Assembly: GCF_900091465.1 (NCBI RefSeq)
Contig: NZ_FMHV01000002.1
Coordinates: forward strand, 2,914,001 to 2,978,000
DNA: 64,000 nt
Source of the DNA: Micromonospora rhizosphaerae
GTDB lineage: Bacteria > Actinomycetota > Actinomycetes > Mycobacteriales > Micromonosporaceae
Direction: 5' to 3'
Made by a program: the position numbers and the translations under genes. Of the stretch, positions 38,660 to 45,765 are shown piece by piece. Every line of letters starts with the position of its first letter. Position 1 is the first letter of the stretch. The notes below the pieces were generated by a model, which saw nothing but the letters and a program-made list of their open reading frames with translations, made no database searches and had not been told where the DNA came from.

Positions 38660-39115
38660 ATGATCATGCGGGACACCGACCGGGCGCTGGTGCAGGCCGC
38701 CACGGCCGTCGCCAAGCTGCGCTGCCGCAGCGACAACCACACCGTCGCCGCCGCGGCGCGGACCGCCGACGGACGGGTCTTCACCGGCGTGAACGTCTAC
38801 CACTTCACCGGGGGCCCGTGCGCCGAGGTGGTCGCCATCGGCGCGGCCGCCACCCAGGGCGCGGGCGAGCTGGAGACCATCGTCGCGGTGGGGGACCGGG
38901 GGCGGGGCGTGCTCCCGCCCTGCGGCCGGTGCCGCCAGGTGCTGCTGGACTACTTCCCGTCGATCCGGGTCATCGTGGGACCGATGGACGCGCTGCGCGC
39001 GGTCCCGGTCGCCGATCTGCTGCCGGAGACCTACGTCTGGGCCGAACAGCAGGTCGAGGCGCCGGCCGGGCCGGGGCCGATGGTGCCCGGCACTCGCCCG
39101 GCCGTCGAGGACTAG
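38660..39115 (+). CDS. Cytidine deaminase-like protein (blasticidin-S-deaminase/CDA group)
   Basis: About 151 residues. The zinc deaminase signature is complete: PCAEVVAI with Cys54 and catalytic Glu56, and PPCGRCRQVL with Cys88 and Cys91. The N-terminal HTVAAAARTADGRVFTGVNV matches the substrate-side strand of cytidine deaminases. The protein is longer at its C-terminus than tetrameric CDA and resembles the group that includes blasticidin-S deaminases, so the substrate could be cytidine or a nucleoside antibiotic. The ATG at 38660 is preferred; a second ATG at 38666 has better ribosome-site spacing from GGGGACGA. It stands alone, divergent from hrpA (285 bases between starts) and convergent with a YciI-like gene 5 bases after its stop. 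Confidence 0.82.
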   Translation: MIMRDTDRALVQAATAVAKLRCRSDNHTVAAAARTADGRVFTGVNVYHFTGGPCAEVVAIGAAATQGAGELETIVAVGDRGRGVLPPCGRCRQVLLDYFPSIRVIVGPMDALRAVPVADLLPETYVWAEQQVEAPAGPGPMVPGTRPAVED

Positions 39116-39120
39116 CCGAG

Positions 39121-39480
39121 TCAGTCGCCGGACGCCGCCTCGAGCATCGAGCGGGGGACCGGCACCGTCTCGAACCGCACGTTGCCCTCCGGCACCATCC
39201 AGCTCATCACCTGCACGGCCAGCCGTCCGGCCCGCACCGCCGGGTCGTTGGCGTAGAGCTCGCGGGCCATCTCCGGGTCGACGGAGAGCACGACGAAGCC
39301 TCGCAGCCGCTCGTCGTCGGCGCCGAGGAACGGCCCGGCGGCGAGGACGGCGCCCTGCTCCACCAGCCCGGCCTGGTGGGCCAGGTGGGCGTCCTGCAGC
39401 CGGTCGGCCGCGTCCCGTGGCAGCTCGGGTGCGTCCGTCGGGCGGACCAGGAGCACGACCGTGTGCTGGTCGAATCGCAT
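39121..39480 (-). CDS. YciI-like protein (YCII-related domain)
   Basis: 119 residues. The alpha/beta YCII fold is suggested by QHTVVLLVRPTDAP, HLAHQAGLVEQGAVLAAGPFLG and the downstream LRGFVVLSVDPEMARELYANDPAVRAGRLAVQVMSW (cited as GFVVLSVDP and YANDPAVRAG). The His in HLAHQ and the ANDP block are the usual conserved positions. The biochemical role of most YciI proteins is not known. Start ATG at 39480. It is divergent from the iron transporter operon; the iron box at 39566 lies 86 bases upstream and could conceivably affect it as well. Confidence 0.8.
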   Translation of the reverse strand: MRFDQHTVVLLVRPTDAPELPRDAADRLQDAHLAHQAGLVEQGAVLAAGPFLGADDERLRGFVVLSVDPEMARELYANDPAVRAGRLAVQVMSWMVPEGNVRFETVPVPRSMLEAASGD

Positions 39481-39540
39481 GCGTCCAGGGTATGGCCGCG
39501 ACCGGATCAGGTCTCCCGGTAACTGGATCGACGGTGGCGA

Positions 39541-39556
39541 GTTAGGGATCCCTAAC
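39541..39556. promoter_or_regulatory. Perfect 16-bp palindrome upstream of the iron transporter
   Basis: GTTAGGGATCCCTAAC reads the same on both strands. Its TTAGG/CCTAA half-sites match those of the iron box that follows 10 bases later but with a shorter 4-base centre. It may be a second regulator site or a degenerate iron-box half pair. Confidence 0.5.
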
Positions 39557-39565
39557 CCCTTCCGT

Positions 39566-39584
39566 TAAGGTAAGGCGAACCTAA
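39566..39584. promoter_or_regulatory. IdeR/DtxR-type iron box
   Basis: TAAGGTAAGGCGAACCTAA agrees with the published DtxR/IdeR consensus TTAGGTTAGGCTAACCTAA at 16 of 19 positions by my hand alignment. It ends 22 bases before the GTG start of the first siderophore permease. The expected behaviour is repression when iron is plentiful. Confidence 0.85.
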
Positions 39585-39605
39585 GCTGAGAGGTGCGAGG
39601 GACTC

Positions 39606-40652
39606 GTGACCACCGTCGCCGCCAGGCCCGCCCGGGCCGGCACCCCGACCCGTCGGCGCGGGGGCCGCCGGGTGGCGGTCGCCGTCGCGGCGGCCCTGCT
39701 GCTGGCCGTCGCACTCCTCGCCAGCCTCGCTCTCGGCAGCCGGCCGCTCGCCGTCGACCAGGTGTGGCACGCGCTCACCGCGCCGGACGCCGGGGAGGCC
39801 AGCACGATCGTCCGGGAGTTGCGGCTGCCGCGTACCGCCCTCGGGCTCGCCGTCGGGATCGCGCTCGCGGTGGCCGGGGTGCTGTTCCAGGCGCTCACCC
39901 GCAACCCCCTCGCGGAGCCGCGGATCCTCGGCATCAGCGCCGGCGCCTCGTTCGGCGTGGTGCTGGCCATCTCCGTCTTTGGCGTGGGCACCCTCGCCGG
40001 GTACGTCTGGTTCGGTATCGCCGGCGCGTTCCTCGCCGGCCTGCTGGTCTTCGCCGTCGCCGCCCGCGCCCGCGAGGGCGCCAGCCCGGTCACCCTCGCG
40101 CTGGTCGGCGCGGCCCTCGACGCCAGCCTCGCCTCCGTGGTGTACGCGCTGCTCAGTATCGACGCCCGGACCTTCGAGGAGTACCGGTTCTGGGTGGTCG
40201 GCGGGTTGACCGGCCGGGACCTCACCGTCGCCGCGCAGCTGCTGCCGTTCGTGCTCGCCGGGCTCGCGCTGGCCGCCATGGTCGCCCGGGGCCTGGACGC
40301 GCTCGCCCTCGGCGACGATGTCGCCCGCGGCCTCGGCCACCGCATCGGCCTGGTACGCCTCGGCGGCGGCACCGCCGCAGTGCTGCTGACCGGGGCAGCG
40401 GTCGCCGCGGCCGGCCCGATCGCGTTCGTCGGCCTTGCCGTTCCGCACCTGGCCCGGGCCCTGGTCGGCGCCGACCACCGCTGGACCCTCGCGGTCTCCG
40501 CGCTGCTCGGCCCGGCGCTGCTGCTCGCCGCCGATGTGATCGGGCGGCTCGTCGACCCGCCCGGAGAGGTGCCGGCCGGCATCGTCACCGCGCTGATCGG
40601 CGCCCCGCTCCTCGCCTACCTGGTCCGCCGCGCCCGGGTGGTGACCGCGTGA
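39606..40652 (+). CDS. Iron-siderophore ABC transporter permease (FecCD family)
   Basis: 348 residues with about nine to ten hydrophobic helices. The segments LRLPRTALGLAVGIALAVAGVLFQALTRNPLAEPRILGISAGASFG (cited as LRLPRTALGL, QALTRNPLAEPRILGISAGAS) are the hallmark FecCD N-terminal block. The C-terminal VAAAGPIAFVGLAVPHLARAL followed by PGEVPAGIVTALIGAPLLAYL contacts the ATPase. The GTG at 39606 follows a GCGAGGG ribosome site. Its stop overlaps the second permease's GTG by 4 bases. The two permeases form the heterodimeric membrane channel of an importer for ferric siderophores. Iron control is indicated by the iron box just upstream. The siderophore is not identifiable; no biosynthesis genes are in the window. 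Confidence 0.95.
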   Translation: MTTVAARPARAGTPTRRRGGRRVAVAVAAALLLAVALLASLALGSRPLAVDQVWHALTAPDAGEASTIVRELRLPRTALGLAVGIALAVAGVLFQALTRNPLAEPRILGISAGASFGVVLAISVFGVGTLAGYVWFGIAGAFLAGLLVFAVAARAREGASPVTLALVGAALDASLASVVYALLSIDARTFEEYRFWVVGGLTGRDLTVAAQLLPFVLAGLALAAMVARGLDALALGDDVARGLGHRIGLVRLGGGTAAVLLTGAAVAAAGPIAFVGLAVPHLARALVGADHRWTLAVSALLGPALLLAADVIGRLVDPPGEVPAGIVTALIGAPLLAYLVRRARVVTA

Positions 40653-41770
40653 TCGCCCCCTCCCGCCCAGTCGCTCCCCACCCGCGCGTGCCTGGCGACC
40701 TCCCGGCCGACCCGGGGGTTCGGACCGGGGCCGGTCCGGCCGGGCTCCCCGGTCGGTCGCTGCTGCGGCTCGGTCCGGTGAGCGTGCAGATCCGCCGCCG
40801 CTCGGTGCTGGTCGCGGTCGCTCTGACCGGGCTGCTGGCGGTGGCCGGCATGCTCAGCCTCTCCCTCGGCACGCCGTACGTCGCACCGGCCGACGTGCTG
40901 CGTGCGCTCTCCGGCGCCGACACCCCGTACCACCTGGTGGTCTTCGACCTGCGGCTGCCGCGCATCGTGCTCGCGGCGGTGGCCGGGGCGGCGTTCGGCG
41001 TCGCCGGCACGCTGATCCAGAGCGTGGCCCGCAACCCCCTCGCCAGCCCGGACGTCATCGGCATCACCCAGGGCGCCGGCTTCGCCGCCACGGTGGCCCT
41101 GACCAGCGGCGTCGCCGCCGTCCTCGTCGCGCCCGCCGCGCTGGTCGGCGGGCTGGCCGCCGCCGTGCTGCTGCTCGCCCTCGGTGCCCGCCACGGTCTC
41201 GCCGCGCAGCGCTTCGTGCTCGCCGGGGTGGCGGTGGCGTTCGCGCTGCGGGCACTGACCGAGGTGGTCATGCTCACCGCCGACCCGATCGACGGCCTGC
41301 GGGCGCAGATCTGGCTGATCGGCACGCTCGCCGGCAAGGGCTGGACCGAGACCGTCTGGATCACGCTGACCCTGGCCGCGCTCCTGCCGGTGCTGGCCTG
41401 GGCAGGTTGGGCGTTGAACAGCAGCGCGCTGGACGACGACACGGCCCGCGGCATCGGCCTGCGCCCGACGGCCCGCCGGATCGGCCTCGCCGGCACCGGG
41501 GTCCTCGTCGCCGCGATGGTCACCGCCCAGGTCGGCGCGGTCGACTTCGTCGCCCTGGTCGCGCCGCAGGTGGCTCGGCGGCTGGTCCGCGCGGAACGGC
41601 CGCCGCTGCTCTGCGCCGCGTTGCTCGGGGCGCTGCTGCTGGTGCTGGCCGACCTCGCCGGCCGGCGGCTGTTCGCGCCGACCCAGCTGCCCGCCGGCGT
41701 GCTGACCGCCGCGATCGGCGGTCCGTACCTGATGTTCCTGCTGCTCCGCGGCCGCCGGAGGCCCTCGTGA
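40649..41770 (+). CDS. Iron-siderophore ABC transporter permease (FecCD family), second subunit
   Basis: About 373 residues. After a Pro-rich N-terminal tail of some 45 residues, the FecCD block LRLPRIVLAAVAGAAFGVAG then TLIQSVARNPLASPDVIGITQGAGF appears, and MVTAQVGAVDFVALVAPQVAR and QLPAGVLTAAIGGPYLMFLLLRGR close the protein. The GTG at 40649 overlaps the previous stop (GTGA). The Pro-rich head is unusual; an internal start nearer IRRRSVLVAVALTG is conceivable but no ATG is present. The final RGRRRPS is the cytoplasmic tail. It pairs with the permease at 39606 and the ATPase 25 bases downstream. Confidence 0.94.
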   Translation: MIAPSRPVAPHPRVPGDLPADPGVRTGAGPAGLPGRSLLRLGPVSVQIRRRSVLVAVALTGLLAVAGMLSLSLGTPYVAPADVLRALSGADTPYHLVVFDLRLPRIVLAAVAGAAFGVAGTLIQSVARNPLASPDVIGITQGAGFAATVALTSGVAAVLVAPAALVGGLAAAVLLLALGARHGLAAQRFVLAGVAVAFALRALTEVVMLTADPIDGLRAQIWLIGTLAGKGWTETVWITLTLAALLPVLAWAGWALNSSALDDDTARGIGLRPTARRIGLAGTGVLVAAMVTAQVGAVDFVALVAPQVARRLVRAERPPLLCAALLGALLLVLADLAGRRLFAPTQLPAGVLTAAIGGPYLMFLLLRGRRRPS

Positions 41771-41795
41771 CGTCCACCCCTGTCAAGGAGGCGTG

Positions 41796-42638
41796 ATGCT
41801 CTCCACCCGAGATCTGGTCGCCGGTTACGACGAGCGGACCGTGCTCGACGGGCTCGACCTGGACCTGCCGGCCGACGCGTTCACGGTGATCGTCGGGCCG
41901 AACGCCTGCGGCAAGTCCACCCTGCTGCGCACCATGGCCCGCCTGCTCACGCCGCGACGCGGCACGGTGCTGCTCGACGGCGCCGCCATCCGGGACCTGC
42001 CGACCCGCGAGGTCGCCCGCCGGCTGGCGGTGCTGCCGCAGAGCCCGTTGGTGCCCGAGGGCGTCACCGTCGCCGACCTGGTCGGCCGCGGCCGGCAGCC
42101 GTACCAGCGGTGGTGGCGGCAGTGGTCCGAGCAGGACAGCGCCGCGGTCGACCGGGCGATGGCCCTCGCCGACGTCGCCGGGCTCGCCGACCGGCCGGTG
42201 GACACCCTCTCCGGCGGGCAGCGGCAGCGGGTCTGGATCGCGATGACCCTCGCCCAGGACACCGAGGCGCTGCTGCTCGACGAGCCCACCACCTTCCTCG
42301 ATCTGGCCCACCAGGTGGAGGTGCTGGACCTGCTGCACCGGCTGCGCGCCGAGCGCGGCCGGACCGTCGTCGCCGTGCTGCACGATCTCAACCAGGCCGC
42401 CCGGTACGCCGACCACCTGATCGCCATGCGGGCCGGCGCGGTGGTCGCCGCCGGGCCGCCGCGCGAGATCCTCACCGCCGATCTCGTCCGCGAGGTCTTC
42501 GGGCTCGACTGCGTCGTCGTGCCCTGCCCGGTGACCGGGGCGCCGCTCGTGGTGCCCGCCCTCACCTCTCCCACCCTGGCCGCCGTGCCGGCACCTGCCG
42601 CCCCGGCTGCTGTCGTTGAATCCTCGAAAGGAATCTGA
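41796..42638 (+). CDS. Iron-siderophore ABC transporter ATP-binding protein (FecE/FepC-like)
   Basis: 280 residues. Walker A is GPNACGKST, the ABC signature is LSGGQRQRVWIAMTLAQDT, Walker B LLLDEPTTFLDLAHQVEVL and the switch His lies in VVAVLHDLNQAARYADHLI. This is the FecE/FepC branch by its VAVLPQSPLVPEGVTVADLVGRGR Q-loop (cited as LPQSPLVPEGVTV). The ATG at 41796 has AAGGAGG at 41785-41791. A GTG at 41793 is in frame but too close to that site. Its TGA shares bases with the ATG of the binding-protein gene. A Pro/Ala-rich tail (VPAPAAPAAVVESSKGI) extends the C-terminus. It drives uptake by ATP hydrolysis on the cytoplasmic face. Confidence 0.96.
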   Translation: MLSTRDLVAGYDERTVLDGLDLDLPADAFTVIVGPNACGKSTLLRTMARLLTPRRGTVLLDGAAIRDLPTREVARRLAVLPQSPLVPEGVTVADLVGRGRQPYQRWWRQWSEQDSAAVDRAMALADVAGLADRPVDTLSGGQRQRVWIAMTLAQDTEALLLDEPTTFLDLAHQVEVLDLLHRLRAERGRTVVAVLHDLNQAARYADHLIAMRAGAVVAAGPPREILTADLVREVFGLDCVVVPCPVTGAPLVVPALTSPTLAAVPAPAAPAAVVESSKGI

Positions 42639-43585
42639 TGCGTCGTCTCGCCGCCGTCCTCACCGCGGCCCTCGCCCTCGGCGTCGGACTCACCGCCTGC
42701 GGTGAGAGCGACCCGGTAACCGGCACCGCCACCGGGGAGACCCGGGAGATCACCCACGCCATGGGCACCACCAAGGTGCCGGCGGACCCGAAGCGGGTCG
42801 TCGTCCTCGACACCGACAAGATCGACACCGCGCTCTCGCTCGGCGTGACGCCGGTCGGCGCCGCCACCGCCGGTCAGGCCAAGAGCTGGCCCACGTACTT
42901 CGGCGAAGAGAAGCTCGCCGGCATCAAGGAGGTCGGGGTGCTCACCGAGCCCGACCTGGAGGCGATCACCGCGCTGAAGCCCGACCTGATCCTCGGCAGC
43001 AAGTTCCGCCAGGAGAAGTTCTACGACGAGCTGTCCGCCATCGCGCCGACCGTCTTCACCGAGAAGGTGGGCATCACCTGGAAGGAGAACTTCCTCCTCG
43101 ACGGCAAGGCCCTGGGCAAGGAGCAGCAGGCTCGCGATCTTCTCGCTGCCTACGAGAAGCGGGCCAAGGAGTTCGGCGCGAAGCTCGGCGACGCCGCGTC
43201 CCGGAAGATCTCCATCGTGCGCTTCATGCCCGGCAACATCCGGGTGTACGGCCCGGACTCGTTCTCCGGCATCGTCATCGGCGACACCGGCCTGGGCCGC
43301 CCCGAGCGGCAGCGCCTCGACGGCAAGGAGGACAAGCGCTTCGACCAGGTCAGCCCCGAGCGGGTCAACGAGGTCGACGGCGACGTCATCTTCGTGACCG
43401 CGTACGGCGAGAAGGCCGCCGCCGAGCAGGCCAAGGTCACCGCGGGCAGCCTCTGGCAGGGCCTCTCCGCGGTCAAGGCGGGCAAGGCCCACGTCGTCGC
43501 CGACGAGACCTGGATGACCGGCATCGGCGTCACCGCCGCCAACAAGATCCTCGACGACCTCCAGCATTACCTCACCACCGCCTGA
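42638..43585 (+). CDS. Ferric-siderophore-binding lipoprotein (FepB/FecB-like)
   Basis: 315 residues. A lipoprotein signal peptide ends in LTAC with the lipidated Cys at 21. The mature part has the helical-backbone binding-protein fold, with PKRVVVLDTDKIDTALSLGVTPVG (cited as RVVVLDTDKIDTAL) and LEAITALKPDLILGSKFR as the family's first-lobe blocks, and VNEVDGDVIFVTAYGEK then LWQGLSAVKAGKAHVV in the second lobe. It presents the ferric-siderophore complex to the FecCD permease pair. The start overlaps the ATPase stop by one base (TGATG). Last gene of the iron operon; a palindromic element follows. Confidence 0.95.
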   Translation: MRRLAAVLTAALALGVGLTACGESDPVTGTATGETREITHAMGTTKVPADPKRVVVLDTDKIDTALSLGVTPVGAATAGQAKSWPTYFGEEKLAGIKEVGVLTEPDLEAITALKPDLILGSKFRQEKFYDELSAIAPTVFTEKVGITWKENFLLDGKALGKEQQARDLLAAYEKRAKEFGAKLGDAASRKISIVRFMPGNIRVYGPDSFSGIVIGDTGLGRPERQRLDGKEDKRFDQVSPERVNEVDGDVIFVTAYGEKAAAEQAKVTAGSLWQGLSAVKAGKAHVVADETWMTGIGVTAANKILDDLQHYLTTA

Positions 43586-43610
43586 CCCGCGCGGGCCGCG
43601 CGGGCCGCGC

Positions 43611-43692
43611 CCAAGATCCGCGCAACTTCACCGAAGGTGCTGCCTCGCTCCGTCTGGAGCCGGCATGTCCTCGGAAGTTGCGCGGATCTTGG
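43611..43692. repeat. Palindromic element, copy 1 (also possible terminator)
   Basis: CCAAGATCCGCGCAACTTC at 43611-43629 and its exact complement at 43674-43692 form a perfect 19-bp stem round 44 bases. It lies between the convergent iron operon and the DUF559-type gene. A related, less perfect element lies at 44672-44751 in opposite orientation. Confidence 0.8.
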
Positions 43693-43704
43693 TGTGCGTG
43701 CGCG

Positions 43705-44598
43705 TCAGCGGGCACGGGAGCGGAGGGCTTGGCGGACCTCGATGAGGAAGCCGGGGAAGTCTTCCTTGAAGCGCTTCGCCGTCAGGTGAAGGACGATCCA
43801 GTCGTTGCCGATCAGGCGGTTCAGTCGATGGCGGTCGCGGTGAAACTGTTCCGGGTCGTCGTGCCAGAGGCCGTCGTACTCGACCCCGACCCGCAGCTCG
43901 GGCCAGGCGAGGTCGAGTCGGGCGATGAAACAGCCGTCGCGTTCCACCACGAACTGGGTGACCGGCGTCGGAAGTCCAGCCAACACCAGCCCGACCCGCA
44001 GCCGGGATTCCTGCGGTGACTCCGCTCCTCCGTCCGCCAGGCCGGCGACGCGGAGCATGCGTTTCCACCCTCGCGCCCCGAGCCGCGCGTGCGCGAGATC
44101 CCGGAGTTCACCAGCGCTGACCAGCCGCCGCCGGAGAAGCCCGTCGACCACCGTGACGGCTTCCTCGGTGCTCAGCCACTGCGCCAGGTCCCAACTGGTG
44201 CGGGATGGCGTGGTGATCGGAGTCCCTGAGCGCGTCAGCACGTCTGTCTCCGCCACCTCCCCGGTGTGCACGACGAGGCCCGTGACCGGCCCGAAGCGCC
44301 GGTTGACCGGGACCAGGACGTCGATGGGCTCGCTGGTGCCGACCGTGCAAGCGCCGAAGAGGGCCGCCGCGCTCCGGCCGGCGATCGCGGCGCCGGGTGG
44401 GAGCAGCCAACGGGCTGCAGCGGTGCATCGGGTCCGGTGCGAGATCGTCAGTCGGGCGTCGGCGTAGACATCCTTGAACAGGGGACGCCACGCGCTGCTG
44501 CGTAGCTCGGTGCGGGTCAGCAGCCCCCGAGCCACCACGTCCGAGCCCCGGAAGACGCGCCCCTGTAGCTCGGCCGGCCGTCGAGGAGAAACGGGCAT
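43705..44598 (-). CDS. DUF559-domain protein with AbiEi-like N-terminus
   Basis: About 297 residues. The N-terminal half (GLLTRTELRSSAWRPLFKDVYADA) resembles the winged-helix start of AbiEi-type proteins, with AAARWLLPPGAAIAGRSAAALFG following. The C-terminal 100 residues carry a Vsr-like, PD-(D/E)XK-type DUF559 region: FIARLDLAWPELRVGVEYDG, WHDDPEQFHRDRHRLNRL and DWIVLHLTAKRF. Asp, Glu and the basic residues expected for a nuclease-like fold are present, but no activity is established for these proteins; they are frequent in actinobacteria in many copies. The ATG at 44598 is chosen; further in-frame starts reach 44691. No partner toxin gene is beside it. It is flanked on both sides by related palindromes in inverted orientation. 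Confidence 0.75.
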   Translation of the reverse strand: MPVSPRRPAELQGRVFRGSDVVARGLLTRTELRSSAWRPLFKDVYADARLTISHRTRCTAAARWLLPPGAAIAGRSAAALFGACTVGTSEPIDVLVPVNRRFGPVTGLVVHTGEVAETDVLTRSGTPITTPSRTSWDLAQWLSTEEAVTVVDGLLRRRLVSAGELRDLAHARLGARGWKRMLRVAGLADGGAESPQESRLRVGLVLAGLPTPVTQFVVERDGCFIARLDLAWPELRVGVEYDGLWHDDPEQFHRDRHRLNRLIGNDWIVLHLTAKRFKEDFPGFLIEVRQALRSRAR

Positions 44599-44671
44599 GA
44601 GCCCACCCTGGCCGACCGCCACACCCCCCACCACCCCCTGTGGATAACCCCGGTTCGGCCGCCAGGCAAAG

Positions 44672-44751
44672 CTAGATCCGCGGAACTGCACGGCAACTGC
44701 TGTCTCGTCCCCGGTTGAGGCAGCAGCTTCCCCGAAGTTGCCCGGATCTTG
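44672..44751. repeat. Palindromic element, copy 2 (inverted relative to copy 1)
   Basis: The right arm GAAGTTGCCCGGATCTTG (44734-44751) pairs imperfectly with the left arm at 44672-44690. Read on the minus strand, the element aligns with copy 1 at 43611-43692, sharing CAAGATCCG, GCAACTTC and TGCTGCCTC in order and a nearly equal length. It is less symmetrical than copy 1, consistent with decay. Confidence 0.7.
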
Positions 44752-44756
44752 CGCCG

Positions 44757-44784
44757 CGCGCCCCGCCGTGACAGGCGGGGCGCG
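44757..44784. terminator. Hairpin, probable terminator of the gene at 44821-45465
   Basis: CGCGCCCCGCC (44757-44767) and GGCGGGGCGCG (44774-44784) form a perfect 11-bp stem with a 6-base loop. It is 37 bases past the stop of the minus-strand gene at 44821. Confidence 0.75.
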
Positions 44785-44820
44785 GGGGGCGTGGGGGCTT
44801 GGGGGGGGTGGGGGGGTGGG
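44774..44820 (+). other. G-run cluster with G-quadruplex potential
   Basis: The plus strand carries at least six runs of three to eight consecutive G within 47 bases (for example 44784-44789, 44793-44797, 44801-44808, 44810-44816). The transcript of the minus-strand gene would be C-rich here, so any quadruplex would be in DNA on the plus strand. Confidence 0.55.
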
Positions 44821-45465
44821 TCAGGCGGCGGTGGACCAGATGGCGCGGAAGGCGGCGGCCTCGCCGGCCAGCCACTGCTCGACCTGGTCCGGCTTCGCCG
44901 AGTCGGGCATGTGGTGGGCCTCGCCGCGGCGGACGTCGACCAGGACGGGCTCGGCGTGCGGCAGGACGGCGTCCATGTGCCGGGCCATCAGGTGCAGGGT
45001 GGCGAGGATGGCCTCCTCGCTCGGCGGGGCCTCGTCGAAGTGCAGTCGGACCGCCTCGGCGCGGCCGTCGGCGTACCGGACGCCGAAGTGGGGGTTGATC
45101 TTGACGGGCAGGTCGCCGAGCATGGCCAGCGCGTCGCGGGTCTGGGCCAGGTCGACGGCGGTCGGCTCGCTGAGCGACTGGAGCCAGGCCGTAGCGCCGG
45201 GGACGAGCGCCTGGTAGAGCGGGCGCCAGCGGGGCTTGACCAGGTCGGCCACCTGTGCCAGGTGGGTGCCGCCGGTGTGGAAGGCGATGTCGGCCTTGAG
45301 CGCCTTGACGAACTGGCCGTGCGGGTTGAAGCCGGAGCGGCTGGCCCGCTGCTTCCGCAGGCCCCCGACGAAGGTGGCCTTGGTGGGCCCGGTGCGGTCG
45401 ACGTACCGGGTGAAACCGAGGAGGGTGGCGTACGGCGTGAGGGGGGTGGAGGTAGGCGCGGTCAC
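44821..45465 (-). CDS. Protein of unknown function, 214 residues
   Basis: I do not recognise a domain. The composition and codon pattern look genuinely coding, and the GTG at 45465 has a GGGAGGA ribosome site 6 bases upstream. The sequence starts TPYATLLGFTRYVDRTGPTKATFVGG, continues with FNPHGQFVKALKADIAFHTGG, has PVKINPHFGVRYADGRAEAVRLHFDEAP near the middle and ends with an acidic/helical part (DQVEQWLAGEAAAFRAIW). No signal peptide, membrane helix, P-loop or clear metal site is seen. It appears as a single-gene unit with a hairpin after it and an AT-rich dyad overlapping a -10-like TAGAAT in front of it, so it may be a regulated gene. Confidence 0.7.
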   Translation of the reverse strand: MTAPTSTPLTPYATLLGFTRYVDRTGPTKATFVGGLRKQRASRSGFNPHGQFVKALKADIAFHTGGTHLAQVADLVKPRWRPLYQALVPGATAWLQSLSEPTAVDLAQTRDALAMLGDLPVKINPHFGVRYADGRAEAVRLHFDEAPPSEEAILATLHLMARHMDAVLPHAEPVLVDVRRGEAHHMPDSAKPDQVEQWLAGEAAAFRAIWSTAA

Positions 45466-45765
45466 GAGCGTCCTCCCAGGTCAGGAACTCGATTAGTACA
45501 CATATTCTAATCGACGGAGGCCGCTTCGCCCAGCCAAAGTGGGGTCGTCCCGGGCCCGGCGGACGGCTGCTGATGCGCAGGCGCGGGAGATGTTCGCGAA
45601 GATTGGTCGCATTCATATTGAGAACGCCTGAAAAATAACCGATCGAGCGATCCCTCCGAACCGGACTCCGGGCTACCGTCGGCGGGTAACGGTCATTCCG
45701 TTGGCGGGGCGTCTCTCCCGCCCCCTCGATCGGACCCGTCGTCGTCAGCGGAACGGAGTACGACC
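45466..45765. promoter_or_regulatory. Divergent promoter region between the 44821 gene and the beta-helix gene
   Basis: These 300 bases hold an AT-rich dyad near 45491-45512 and a second AT-rich patch near 45610-45650. No further gene is apparent. Confidence 0.5.
45491..45512 (-). promoter_or_regulatory. AT-rich dyad overlapping a putative -10 region
   Basis: GATTAG at 45491-45496 and CTAATC at 45507-45512 form an inverted repeat with partial symmetry in between. Read towards the 44821-45465 gene, TAGAAT inside it resembles a -10 hexamer, so a repressor bound to the dyad would block transcription. Confidence 0.5.

Noticed and set aside
43705..44598. Type IV toxin-antitoxin module
   Set aside because: Only an AbiEi-like N-terminus plus DUF559 is seen, and no AbiEii-type toxin gene lies beside it.
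44757..44820. Possible CRISPR or satellite-like repeat
   Set aside because: It is a G-run and a hairpin, not spaced repeats; no CRISPR array or cas gene is in the window.
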